Assembly: GCA_037013685.1 (NCBI GenBank)
Contig: CM072886.1
Coordinates: 28,899,080 to 28,963,079 of the forward strand
Length of the DNA stretch: 64,000 nucleotides
Source: Acridotheres tristis
Taxonomy: Eukaryota; Chordata; Aves; Passeriformes; Sturnidae
Direction of reading: 5' to 3'
Part shown: piece by piece, positions 37,601 through 49,309 of the stretch
Layout: each line of letters starts with the position of its first letter
How positions within the stretch are numbered: the stretch's first letter is position 1
The notes under the pieces: model-generated
What the model saw: the letters and a program-made list of their open reading frames with translations, nothing else
The model's database searches: none
What the model was told of the DNA's origin: nothing
Translations under genes and position numbers: made by a program

Positions 37601-39161
37601 AAGTGCTTGTTAATCTGTTATGGGCCCATTCAAAATCTGAAAATGCTATTGTTGTCTTTTTGACTTATCTCCCAGTGTTTTTGCTCTTCTACAGCACATT
37701 TGTAAGGATTACAAAAGCAAGTCTTTTGCTCCATTTCCATCAAGATCAGCTCTTTATCTCACACAGAGAAGCTTTTTCGCAAGAACATTCAGCCTCAAGG
37801 ACAAGCACCAAAACAGACCTTCCTAACAGAGAGCTGAAGCCAGGTCCTCTGTGCTCCTCTCGTGGCCATTAGCCTGCTGGCACCATTTCACTTAAAGTTA
37901 GCATCTTTGTATCGTAGCAACACAAGAGAATGCAAAGCACGAATAATACAGCAGTGTTTTGTCACAAAGAACAATTGAAGAATTCCTGAATTGACTTTTA
38001 TGTTTGAATGATTTTTATGTACAAATTCATGAAGCAAGTTTCCCATCAGATGCATGAATAATGGCATTCCAGCATTGAGCCAGCTTGTCGATGAGAAAAA
38101 CAGTCTCTTTTTTTCTTAAAATGTATGGCTATGTCACCTGCTCTTCAGTAACTCAAGGAGAAACAATTCCACAATGTTATTGTGATGAGGGCAGGTCAGC
38201 TGGTTATTTTTAGCTTGAGCAAACTCCCACAAGAGGAAACATTTTTTACCTACAGCTTATTAGCATTCAGAGCTGCACAACTCCATCCATTTGAGCATCA
38301 AAACAACTATTTTAGTCTTATTTTTACAACCAAATGCTTGCTGTTCAGTATTAAGAAAAAGGTGACTCAGAAAAAAAGCATATTTTTCTGATCTCAAAAG
38401 CAAAATGCAAGGACTGATTACTAAAGTCTCCGGCAATGGAGTAATTAGCACATAAACATAAGGACAGCTACTACCAGACGTTAATGACTATAGCCATTAA
38501 AACTGCCCTGGAGTAGGGAATGCAATTTTCACTGTATTTTTTTAAGGCTCCTTTTTATTTTTTCATATCTATGTAGTTAAAATTTTGAGGGAAGATAGCA
38601 TATAGGTTCAAAATCCGTTATTAAGGTCTAGTGAGGATGACATTTTAGGATAGGCAGGATCTTTTCTATTGTGCTCCTTGACCTGGCTGCATCGGTTCAC
38701 AGACTTAAGAGTTTATCTTTCTACTTTGCTATCTAGACACAGGTTTTCTGGAATTCCCCAGAGGGAATTCCAAATTAGCAGCTGGAAAGGTTTGGAAGTG
38801 TGATCTACATTTTAATACTAATTGCATACCTATACAAGGTCAGGGGTGGGAATGTTCTCAGAAGGATCCTCTTGCTGTCGTCTCCTGGATGCATTCCCAC
38901 TGCAAGATTAGATACTGTCTGATTTAGTAGACATATACAAATAACCATAAAAACAAAAAGACAGTGAAAAAACAGTGAATGCTTTGTTTAATTACAATAC
39001 TTGACTGGTGTTACAGTTAGTTAGAAATGTAAACTTCAGTAATTTTTTCATTGTTTACCAGTAGAAAGCAGAACTTTATTTCCTTCAAAAAGAAAGGCAA
39101 CTTACTTAAAATTTCTAAAATATCTCCTTTTAAAAAAAAATATTTTCAATTCTCCATATAG
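34666..39161. other. non-coding, intron-like sequence
   Basis: AT-rich with a long T-rich run at 36888-36922. No recognised repeat or RNA gene. If the coding exon at 39162 is real, this is the intron before it. Confidence 0.5.
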
Positions 39162-39294
39162 ATATTTGTTGATAATACTTCTGACCATAAATTCCGAATG
39201 TTTGAAACCTGTCGTCAAAGAGGCTCTGCCATTCACTTTGAATTTGCTGAAAATTCTGAGCATTGCATTTATCACAGACCTTTTACAGTCCTAG
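39162..39294 (+). CDS. internal coding exon, protein not identified
   Basis: The interval starts after TTCAATTCTCCATATAG, a good acceptor, and ends CTAG before GTGAGTCT, a strong donor. The 133-bp exon is open in frame 1 (phase 0 in, phase 1 out), encoding 44 residues that start IFVDNTSDHKFRMFETCRQR and end in IYHRPFTVL. It has two CpG-containing Arg codons, balanced amino-acid use and three Cys, which look like coding rather than AT-rich noise. A second frame is open except for a stop at its last codon. The peptide alternates polar and hydrophobic residues as in a beta-rich domain. I could not assign a family. Its partner is the proposed terminal exon at 48688. Confidence 0.55.
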
Positions 39295-42200
39295 GTGAGT
39301 CTTTCTTACCCTTATCCCATGGAAAGTACTTCCATTCCCTTCTCTTATACTAGGATTCCTCTTTTCCAGTTTCCCTCTACTACTCTTTCTTTTTTAGGTC
39401 ATTCAGGATGCTAGTGTTTACAAGCTGCATAGTAGAGATCAATACAGAGACAATGAAACAATAGTTTCTCTGGAAAAGTTTAGCAGCCGGCAAAACCCGA
39501 GACATCCCTCTGTCTTCAGCTGCAAAGGCATTGGGAGCTGCTGGAAATCTGCTCACTGTGTCAGTATCAATTTGTCCTTTATTTCTAATATTTTCTCCTT
39601 CAGCTTCCATTGACCCCGGAAGCCACTCAGGGGTAGAACTCAAAAGTTCTGTTGCATTATGTGCAACAGAGGAATCAGAGCACGTAGGTAGGAGACTGGC
39701 TTTGCCAAGCAAGCAACATCACTGCAGCACAAGAATGCTGAGAAGCTTTCAACACACAAGGGATGTACAGCCTGAGACAAAAGAAGAATAAAACAACCCC
39801 ACCTAACACTCTCATTATTAATTGCTTCAACTGAGTCTGATTTATGGATAGATATTGATTTTAGGCAAATCTAAATGAATCAGAACTCGTACTTTTGTAT
39901 GCCCAGATAAATGGATCAGATAAACAGATAGACCTGAATCAGTTACTTACTTTCTTCCTGAAATGAGTTTTCCATTTTTCAAGGATACTTCTAAGAAAAT
40001 GTACTGGTTGTCAGTATCTCAGTGTAAACTCATAAAAGCTGACAGAGGCATCAATTGGTTTTCTTCCTTTAAGCATCTTCTGATGTCTTATTGAATGCCT
40101 TGCTGCATTTGTGGATGTTGGAGATGTCGGACTGTCCTTTCCAGTCATATTTAAGGAAATGCATTTGGCTAATTGCATCTAATAGTTTGTGAGGCTTTTC
40201 CTGTTTCTAAACTGCCTATTTGGTGTCAATTATTATTTTATGAGTTGTTTTATCTGAAACTGAGCTTTAGATCAACAACACAGTCTAGCCATCCTATGTC
40301 TCATTCAGGATTGTAGTGTGGCATTGCTTATGGCCAATTAACTGTGTAAGAGGGAGCCAGTAATGGTTGTGATTTGAGAGTAAGAGATCCTTAACTGACA
40401 GTTAAAGAATATAATGTGTATATAAAGAATATAATGAAGTCTTGCAATTAGAATTGAACAGGTGGAGAAAGTTACTCAATGCAAGCTTGTGTTCTTACTT
40501 GTCCAGCAAATCTTTTTCTTTTGGCTTCCTAATCCAATTCTTAGACAAACTCCAGTCAGAAGGAAATGTTTAGCACATTATTGAGCCCTCTAGCTAAAAG
40601 AGGACAAGTTTACCATGTTCTTCCTCAAAAGCCCCATGACTGCCCAGTACAGATGTGCTAGGTAACAAACAGTTCTCACCAACAGTGCACCTGGCAGGGG
40701 CAGGCCAGGCAAGCAAGCATGAGCAGGTCAGGAATGGGGACCCCCAGGACTTCTTTGCATGGAGCCCTGCTGCCATATCTCCATTGCAGCCATCATGTAT
40801 GAAAAAGCACAAGTTCTAGTAACCACACTCCACAGCACAGATTGTTGTTGAATTTTGTCAGCGTTCCTGTTAATAAAATTTGATTGCCGGATTGTTTTCA
40901 GTAAATAAACACAGAAGAACCATGTATGCTGCCAGAGTGAGTTGAAGCAATACTGCAGAGGAGTGTTTGCTGTAGTAGTGGGGAGTTTTAGTGCTCAGTA
41001 CTTCAAGAAAGTACAATTAAGTCATAGGCTTGGTAACAGCTCGTGTACTACTGATCCATTAGGACAGTTAATTGGTTATGCATTGATTGCAATCCTGACT
41101 GCATGGGTAGTTAATTCCCAAGAGACAGGTCTCATTTCCCTCATCCAAAATGTTCTTTCAATGCTCAGGCCAACAGTTCCCATCATGGGATGGGGCCATA
41201 TCATCAGCAGCTCCCATCTCTATCCTGTACAAATGTTTATGGTCATATTCGGATGACTATATGCACATATTAACACTATGTAACATTTATCCAGAGTTAC
41301 AGAATGGCAAACACTGGGGTACTCTTCACCCTTTTTGACCTCGGTTCCTGTTGTGATATTCAGCAGAGTTCTTATCAAAACCAGCTTGACATTCAGAAAT
41401 TTTCAGTGGTGTCAGTAAACATCCTTTCTGTGAAATTGTTATTGGTTTCCTCAAGCTAATCATTCTTTTAGTCTGAAAAGTTCTAACTCCTGTCACTGGA
41501 AAAAAAACTGAAAAGAAAAAAGGAACAAAAAAAAAATCCTTAAATCTGACTTGCAACCCCTAATGAGAAAAGAAAAAAAATAAAAAAATCTGTCATCTCA
41601 TTCAGGAGAAAGAAAAAAATGCTAGCTTTTTTAAAGTGAAATAAATGCTTTCTCTAAACATGATCGCAGTTGACAAAATGCTGGATGTTTAGGTGGCAAT
41701 TATAGCCCTTTCAGAGACTGTCAAATCTTGTCACAACACATGTTATAAATGAGGACAGATTTAGACATCCTTTCTGACAGTTATGTGTAGGATGTGGATG
41801 GTTGGCAGTTAAATTTCAAATGCAGGGAAATTTTCCTTCCAATAAATCTTTGCTTGTTTATTAAGAGGGAGTTGCCGTGCACTGAATCTTGTATCTACCA
41901 TGTGCAGCTTTTCATCCTTACAGCTTTTGACATTTCACTTTAACTTTCTTTGTGACAGCCATCTGAACATTGTTTTAGGTAAAAAAGTAACCTACAGTGC
42001 TCTGGAGATGTAAGAATTCTTTTGGTGTTTTCATACTGAGATGAGAGTAGGAAACGTGTCATATTATACATGGATGGATAGCTAGCAAGAAAGCAAATAA
42101 CTGAGATTGCAACAATACTGATTGAAGGGAGCAGCTTCATGATGCTTACAGAAAATGGAATAATGCAGTAGCCCACATTCATCAAGTAAGACGTGCAAAA

Positions 42201-45200
42201 TGTTGATGAAGTATTAGTAATAATACTGTGCATCTCAAAGGCATCACAAAGCACAATTCATCTGATGATAAACTTCTTCATGTGTCATTAAAGGCCAAAC
42301 CTGATATAGATTTCCAATTTCAAACAGTTTTTGATGTTAAGAGGACAAGCAGTGTGGGGAAAAGAGAGGTAAGAGAAATCATATTGCCATGGGTAAGAAT
42401 CCTGAACTTTTTCAGAAGCTCAGAAGGTGAGCATGCTGGAGCAGCCTCAGGGTTGCGATGAGTGCAGCCTAAGCCTTGTCAACTGCCACTGCCTAAATCT
42501 GCTAACCAGCACAGATAGTGAAGAGCTTTGCATTCACACTTTCTGCAAAGGCTGATAAAGACATGAGAAAGAGAGAGGCTACATCTCCCAGTTAGGTGAT
42601 GTCCAGCATACATTGCATTATATACAGTTAATGGAGAGAAGGCAGCTACAGCTCCCTTTAGTATCTGCTACAAATGCCAATAATCCCTTCAAGTTCCCAG
42701 AAGCATCTAATCCTGGAAGAAACTGGTAAGAGGAAAAAAAAATCTGCTTATCCATTTTGTAGTCCTCTCTCACTGAAATATGACACATTATAGGCTAACT
42801 TTTATGAATGGTGGTGTATAAAACCCCAATGAATTAGGTAAGTGTAAAGCTAACATTTCATAGAGTGAGGAAGAGATGTAATCTATGATATCAGGACCTT
42901 GTGATTCTCTTATTTAGCTATAGTAGCAGTTTAGCATAAGAGAGTTACTCACGTGCAAACTGTTAAGCAGATCTATGAGTTGTTTTCTGGACTGGGACCA
43001 AAGTGCTCATTGCGTTGGAGGATGGAACCCATAAACTGGAACATTGTGGGCAGCTATACCTTTTGCAGAGCTGAAGTTTTAGCACTTTCTATTTTCATAA
43101 GAGTGACAGTGTTATGTAACTAGCATATAGATGAACTTGTGTTCATTCCTAAAGATCATAAAATATTCAAGAATGTTTGTGAGATTCTATCTTGAGTAAT
43201 ACAGCTTAAGCCCTTGAATTCTGAATGGATAGCTCTCCTGTTTCTGTCTGGTTACAGACCATTCACTTAGCTTTAATAACATGCATTCAAATAAATGCTT
43301 GCTATTTCACAAATGTGAAAATAAATTTGCTGTTTCTGTGCTCCAAGACATCAGCTTTTATTGCCTCATTTGGGAAAACAACAGAGTTATTTGGTTCATT
43401 TATACTCTATTCCAAAACTGCTTTAACGGGGACCATCATCTTGCATCTAAGAGCTCTTCATGAATAGGGCTGTATATTCCCAGGCATCTTCCCTTCTATT
43501 CGCTTGTATGAAAAAATCTTAGAGGGCAAAAGATTACAGGATGTCTCAGGTATGCATAATTAATTTGCCTATAAACTACTAAAATGTAACATGTCAACTT
43601 TTTTTTATTGTTCATTTCCTTACTCAACTGAGCTTGTATTTCTCTTCTTGGCTTAATGGGTAAATTTACTATGTTTGAATGAATTCTACCTGACTATATA
43701 TGAATAAATTATATTGTATCTTCTTGACAATAATTTAATCCATGGAACCTGGTCGGCAATAAAATACTGGAAAATGTTTGTCTGTTTGAGAAATATTTCT
43801 GACTCTTTTTAAGGAAATGTCATATTTGCATGTACGCATTCAGAGAAAAACAAAAAAGAATTAGCTACTTCAGAAATAATCTTCACATTATTGAATTGCT
43901 ATGGGAGTACACCAGCTAATTTTACAGCTTTAGGCAGTAATTCTGATTGTTATGAAGCTTATCAGAAAATTAGAAGCACCCACAATTTCAACTCTTTTTA
44001 GTGTCAGAAAACTAATCTTTAGGATTATAATTGTTTGGTTTGTCAGACTTGTTGTCCTATATCTACTCTCATATTTCTAATTACAGTTAAAAAAAAGGAA
44101 AAAATATTCCATCAGGATAAAATAACCAATATGTTCTCAGATAATGTCTGTAAGGGAGCCATTGACCAGACTAGAGAAAAATTAAAATGCAATAACAAAA
44201 CATGCACGTTTAGATGGAAGCACTTTAAGGCTCCTTTCAATAAACGGCTTTTCTTCAAGGCAAATAGATCTTTCACTGCTGAGGGATATAGGTATTTCTG
44301 TACTATACCTATCCAAAATCCTGACCTCCAAATTCTTACATTAGAGACCCACATAAGCCAGTTAATGGTGCTGCTGCTGATGCTGAGGACAGAAAAGGGT
44401 ATTGTGCCATTCTGTCACCATGTGTGCTCTAAGTGTCACAGAGGCACATGCATCAAGATTGTACTCTTCAATGAGAAAGAAAAACAACTCATTTTGTACA
44501 AGGTACAAGTTCCTTGAAGTTGGTGCTACCATAATTAAATGCACAGGTGTGTGGCCGTCCTGTTCTATTTTCAGGCCCCTGGAGGAACTACCAAGACTTA
44601 CTGACTCTGCCTTCCCTCCCCTGAAGCTCACCTCAGCCAAACCATGACCCCATTTCAGCACCTTCTGACTCTGTCAGTCCTTTTACCTATGAGGCAATTG
44701 CATGTTGTCCTGTGCTGCCACAGCCCTGCCATTGACTCCACTCCCCCCAGCTTCATCCCCAGGAGCCTGCACTGCCAAACCCAGGGAGACTTTGGCTCAT
44801 ATGTCCATAAAGTGCCCTCCATTATCTAAAGAAATCTAAAAGGTGAAGAATCAGTACGAGGAATCACATCTGGTCTTTGGCAAGCTCTATGTGAACTGCA
44901 TGATAAAGCCAGAGAAAAAATTATCTGAGGTAAAGTCATTGTATTTCATTGACATCAGATGGAAAAACACATAACTGTAGATTTGGGTGCTCAGTTCTAT
45001 GTTCCTGTATTTGAAAGGATTTGGTATTAATCACAAGACCATCATTCTGCATTGAAGAAATAACTGGATCTCTCTTCCCCCTCCAGCTGTCAAGAGCTGG
45101 ATTTTGAAAGTTGCTTCTCAGCCTACCACTCAAAACTACCTGTAATTACACGTAATGCTTCTACATCATTGGCCAAGCATCATTTGCCCAAACTTCCAAA

Positions 45201-45767
45201 GGATGTAAGATATTGTAAGATATTCATGTCCAGTATAAAATCACATCCTAATGAGTTGCTGGTTAGTTTTCTGCAAGACTTGGGGAAAAATACAACAATC
45301 ATTCCTTATATGAATCATATACTGGGAAAGGCCAACAACTTATAACACGAAGCTGCTAGATGATTTCAGTTGAAGAGAAGATAAAGAACAATAGAGAAAA
45401 CACCAGAAAATATAGTTGGAATAATTTGGTTTGGGCATAGCAAAGGGAAAAAGCAAATTCTTTGGACCTAATGATTTCCAAAGATGACCATGTTTGAATT
45501 GTTCTATTGGTCACTGTTTGAGGTGTCACAAGCAGGTCTGACACATTTTGAATATCTTTGCAGGGACTATTACTGATCATTTTTTATTAACAATCAGAGA
45601 TAGTCACCAGTAAATAATATGAAGAAGCACTGACATGCTGAACTTGATACCAGTCCTCAGTTTCTGCTAAAAGCATGTACCAAAATAATTCTCATTCAGA
45701 TAGCTCTATTGGCACTGGCATTCTGGTGGGGTTCTAAAGAAAACTATTTTTCCATGGACAGATGATA
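39295..45767. other. intron-like sequence with unconfirmed donor cluster
   Basis: Mostly AT-rich sequence with A-runs at 41499-41590. Between 42294 and 42842 there are four good plus-strand donor strings (GAGAG-GTAAGAG at 42369, CATGG-GTAAGAA at about 42392, CTG-GTAAGAG at about 42727, TTAG-GTAAGTG at 42838). Only the first has an open 75-bp interval with a usable acceptor upstream (42294-42368), and it does not follow in phase from the exon at 39162. No repeat family was recognised. Confidence 0.45.
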
Positions 45768-46896
45768 AGGATTACCTCCTTCAAACTCGGGAGTGATGCA
45801 TCCCCACAAAGATGAAGTCAAGCAAAAACACCCAGAGACATGCATAGATGAACAAGGAGCACCTGGACAAACTCTCCCTACAGAGGGAGTAAGCATGGAC
45901 AAAGAGCCTGAGCAGAATACAGAGAAATTGCTCAAGCAGACAGGGATCAGTTTAAGAAAGCTAATAGATTTAAAGGTAGAATTAAATCTGGCCAGGGGCA
46001 TCAAGGACGTACAGGTATGTCAGTGAAAGACTAGGAGAAAAGTGTGCCCTACCAGATGGAAACAGGAGACATTGTAACTTGGCAGATGGAGAAGGCTGGG
46101 GTACGCAATGACTTTTTTTGCTTCAGTCGCAACTGGCAAGTCCTCCAGCCACACCAGCCAAGTCACAGAAAGCAAAGACAGGGGCTGGGAGAATGGAGAA
46201 CCACCTGCTATAGGAGAAGAGAGGTTCAAGGCCATGTAAAGAGCCTGGATGTGCACAAGCCAATGTGACCTGATGAGATGCCTCTGCAGGTCCTGAGGGA
46301 ACAGACAGATTAGGTGCCTATGCCACTATCCACCGTATTTGAGAAGTTGTTGCAGTCTGGTGAAGTTGCCACCGACTAGAACAGGGGAAATGGAACCCTT
46401 ACCTTCAACATTAGAAGGACATGGACCTGTTGGAGTGAGACAGGGGAGGGACACAAAGATGGCCAGAAGGCTGAAGCTCCTCTCCTAAGAGGAAAGGCTG
46501 AGGGAGTTGGGTTTGTTCATCCTGGAGAAAAGAAGGCTCCAGGGAGAATTTTAGCACCTTCCAGTAGCTAAAAGGGACCTGCAGGAGACCTGGAAACTGA
46601 TTTTTTACAAGAGCATATAGGGATAGGACATGGGGTAATAGCCTTAAACTGAATGAAGAAAGGAATAAATTCTTGCCTATGGAGGATGGTGAGGTGCTGG
46701 AAACCGGAACAGTGATACAGACTTTCCAGAAAAATTGTGGAAGCTCCATCCCTGGAAGTGTTCAAGGCCAGGTTGGATGGGCACTAAGCAACCTGGTTTA
46801 GTGGGTGCATCCATGCCAAAAGCAGGGATTTTGAAACAATGTGACCTTTAAGGTCTCTTCCTACTCAAACCTTTCTATGATTCTACAGTTCTATTA
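45768..46896 (+). mobile_element. CR1 LINE with large internal deletion
   Basis: The left part (45768-46410) follows CR1 ORF2 from the endonuclease-RT linker into early RT: GGATTACCTCCT, ATGAACAAGGAGCACCTGGA, ACTTTTTTTGCTTCAGTCGC, CAAGTCCTCCAGCCACACCA, GATGAGATGCCTCTGCAGGT and TTGAGAAGTTGTTGCAGTC. At about 46411 it jumps to AGAAGGACATGGACCTGTTG, normally about 1 kb downstream in CR1, and continues to a complete 3' end (AGGCCAGGTTGGATGGGC, then TTTCTATGATTCTACAGTTC). The catalytic core of the reverse transcriptase is therefore missing. It is inactive and moderately diverged. Confidence 0.92.
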
Positions 46897-47530
46897 TTTC
46901 CCGTTCTTTCTCATGCTACCAGGAATAATGCTTCATCATTCTGTTTCAGCAGTGCTGACAGTATTTAGCTTTGTACTAAATCCTGCCAGACATCAGCCAC
47001 AGCTACAGACACAGGCACAGAATTATAACAGCATGACAATTTTTATAGGATACAAGAGTGAAAAAAGCATTTTTTAATTTAAGATAACCAAAAGTTTGGT
47101 CATTGCTGACCAGCACAACACCTTTAAAGACAAAATGGGTTTGAGTCATCATAATGAAGTAGTTTCCTCATAGATTCTTTTATTATGCCAAGAACTGTCT
47201 GTACTCTAAAATTTTAATGGTATCATAGTATCAGAACATAAAACAACCATCAAAAAATGCACAAGTACCTCTGTAAGGCATTAGCAAATGACCAAAACGT
47301 GGCTTTCTAGAGAATGGACAATTGTCCTACATTGCATCCTAAACAAGAAGCTGTACAAATTCAAACGTACTAGAGAAGGTTTGGAGAGAAAAACTGGGAA
47401 ATAGAGTACTTGAATTTTGTCTTACATATATGCTACTGACAAATAAGCAAGGTAATAATTGTTCTATTTAGCAATAGCTTAGACAGTTTATGCCATATAT
47501 AAGCGGCACATTCACATAAAATTATGCATG
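46897..47530. other. non-coding spacer
   Basis: Sequence between the CR1 3' end and a solo LTR. Nothing recognisable as gene or repeat. Confidence 0.5.
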
Positions 47531-47536
47531 TATTAC
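47531..47536. repeat. 6-bp target-site duplication, left copy (TATTAC)
   Basis: TATTAC directly precedes the TG of the LTR; the right copy at 47848-47853 is TATTAT, one mismatch. Six-base duplications are usual for class II (ERVK-like) integration. Confidence 0.5.
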
Positions 47537-47847
47537 TGTTGTATATAGGTAAAACCCTTGCAAAAGGAAGGCCTTGTAAAATCATGGCTCAGGCCTGCTA
47601 CTTTGGCTAAGGATAAAAGGACTATGGGAAAGTGACTCAGCTGGATTAGAGGTAGAAAAACAATTTATGTAACCATCGCGTGTTCACACTCTGGGGTATG
47701 GTGGCTAGTTGAATTATGTTTGTAATTATTTAAAACTATGTGGCTGATAACTGGCTAATTGCTTAAAAAGGAAGGATTTTTGGAATAAAGAGGCTTTCCT
47801 TTGCACCTACCTGAGGACTCTGCGTCACTATGGACCCTCATCTCACA
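47537..47847 (+). mobile_element. probable solo LTR, 311 bp, class II-like
   Basis: The element begins TGTTGTATATAGG and ends ATCTCACA, canonical TG...CA ends, with a 6-bp direct repeat differing at one base on either side. It contains a TATA-like TGCTTAAAAAGG (47760-47771), AATAAA at 47783-47788 and, after it, GAGGCTTTCCTTTGCACC and an ACTCTGCGTCACTATGGACC block, an order matching U3, R and U5 in plus orientation. No internal viral sequence is attached. I do not recognise the family name; the call rests on structure. Confidence 0.6.
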
Positions 47848-47853
47848 TATTAT
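47848..47853. repeat. 6-bp target-site duplication, right copy (TATTAT)
   Basis: Pairs with TATTAC at 47531-47536, with one mismatch at the last base. Confidence 0.5.
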
Positions 47854-48687
47854 ATTTTGAAAATACCAGTAAATAAATAGAGACTTTTTAATTAACAAAT
47901 CCTTGCTTAATGTGAATCTTTATATGTGACTTTAAGATCTTCTAGAGCTTTGGTTATGGTGATTAGTTAAGTTGCATGGTCTTAATCCTCAAGAAAAAAT
48001 GTCATAACACTTTTCATTGGAACAGGCTTACGCAGATAAAAGTGTGCATTAAATGAATTCTGTAACAAATAATATTACTGCTATTTTATTAGTCTCACTT
48101 TTTAAAGTAGCTGAATGTTCTCTAGTAGCTACATTGTATGCAGAAAAGATTTAGGGCAGAGATCAGAGTTCCTCTCCCTTACATATAAAGGCAGAAATCC
48201 AGAAAGAACAGCCTTTGTCTGCTTCTCTTCTTATGCAATTCTAGTACTGTGACTCAGTGGAATAGGAGGAGCTTCAAAGGTTATGTACAGGTGAATTTTG
48301 TTATAATAATGAATTCTGAGTCTTACAATAAAAAGACTGTAGGAATTTGAGATAAAATTTTTCACTTTGTGTAGGGGGATGAAGAGGGAGCTTTCAGCTA
48401 TAACTTGGAATATATCTGTATGTTCATGCTTAAATATTATACATACGTTTATGCAGACTTAGGTATAAATATGATATATACATATTTACATGGTACATCT
48501 ATATGCTAGACATCATATGCAGGTATAGATATATATTTATATACATGTATGTAAGATTTTATGCTGTACTGCACAATTTTTTAATAGCCATTAATACAAA
48601 AAAATGTATAGGGCTCCAAAATGTAGAATATGTCACTCCTACAGAATAGGTAGTATTCAGTGAAAAAGTACTTTTTTTTTTCTTTAG
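47854..48687. other. intron-like sequence
   Basis: AT-rich with an alternating TA/TATG-rich patch at about 48470-48555. It ends in a long pyrimidine tract leading into the proposed terminal exon. Confidence 0.45.
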
Positions 48688-48743
48688 GGTACAACAGATT
48701 TTGTGAAAGCTTTCAGAAACTGGGAATTCATTCAGTAAAGTGA
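48688..48743 (+). CDS. possible last coding exon and stop codon
   Basis: A very strong pyrimidine tract (10 T, C, TTT, AG at 48671-48687) precedes GGTACAACAG. Entering in phase 1, as the exon at 39162-39294 requires, the frame reads a completed Gly then YNRFCESFQKLGIHSVK and stops at TGA 48741-48743. The first AATAAA downstream is at 49282. The fit of phase, acceptor strength and polyadenylation signal supports a terminal exon, but 17 codons is short enough to arise by chance, and other exons may lie between. The protein is not identified. Confidence 0.35.
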
Positions 48744-49281
48744 CCTCAACAAAGCTATTCAGTTACATGAGAAAGAAATAGTAGGCTCTTTTCAGCAACA
48801 TTTTCTGAATTTCTGAAGCTGAGAGATAATAATCCTGATGACTGATCAAAAAGAAAAGAATGAAACTGTGGAGGACACACAAAAAACTGAGTGGAATATT
48901 TGAAACAGACTAATTACTAATATGATTTTTTGTAAGTAAAAACCACCTCTTGTTAAATCCCATTTCTGACTCTTCCTTTGAAAGGGGAATCACCCTCAGA
49001 TTTTTCAGGACATACCAATGTCTCCAAATCGAATGTATTAGTATTGTCAATGTCCACTTCATCCCATAGTGTTAAAATTGCAAAACACTATAGTTTTAGA
49101 AGGAGTATCCGTTTGATATTCTTGAACACAATACATCACCCTGATGACACATGGATTTGTAAACTAATAATAACTACAAATGCAGAATTTATGTAAGAGT
49201 AGGCATGTATCTCCTTGGTGGTCTACAAATAAGATTTTCTGGCCACTTGACTGGTAAAAACTTCCCCGTAAGACATATTGT

Positions 49282-49287
49282 AATAAA
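49282..49287 (+). terminator. candidate polyadenylation signal AATAAA
   Basis: First AATAAA hexamer after the stop codon at 48743, giving a 3' UTR of about 560 nt if cleavage follows within 30 nt. Hexamers of this kind are common in AT-rich DNA, so the call depends on the terminal exon being real. Confidence 0.3.
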
Positions 49288-49309
49288 AAAGAAACCTGTA
49301 AAACCTGAA

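Noticed and set aside
40594..40830. GC-richer patch between AT-rich flanks, suspected repeat or retrocopy
   Set aside because: Could not be matched to CR1, an LTR family or a gene; no target-site duplication or A-tail found.
44035..44517. Plus-strand 160-codon open frame with several Cys and Lys
   Set aside because: No splice signals at its ends, no motif spacing of a known zinc finger, and no recognised family.
44560..44830. Pyrimidine-rich patch, suspected LTR or CR1
   Set aside because: No CR1 landmarks, no TG...CA ends, no ordered TATA and AATAAA signals.
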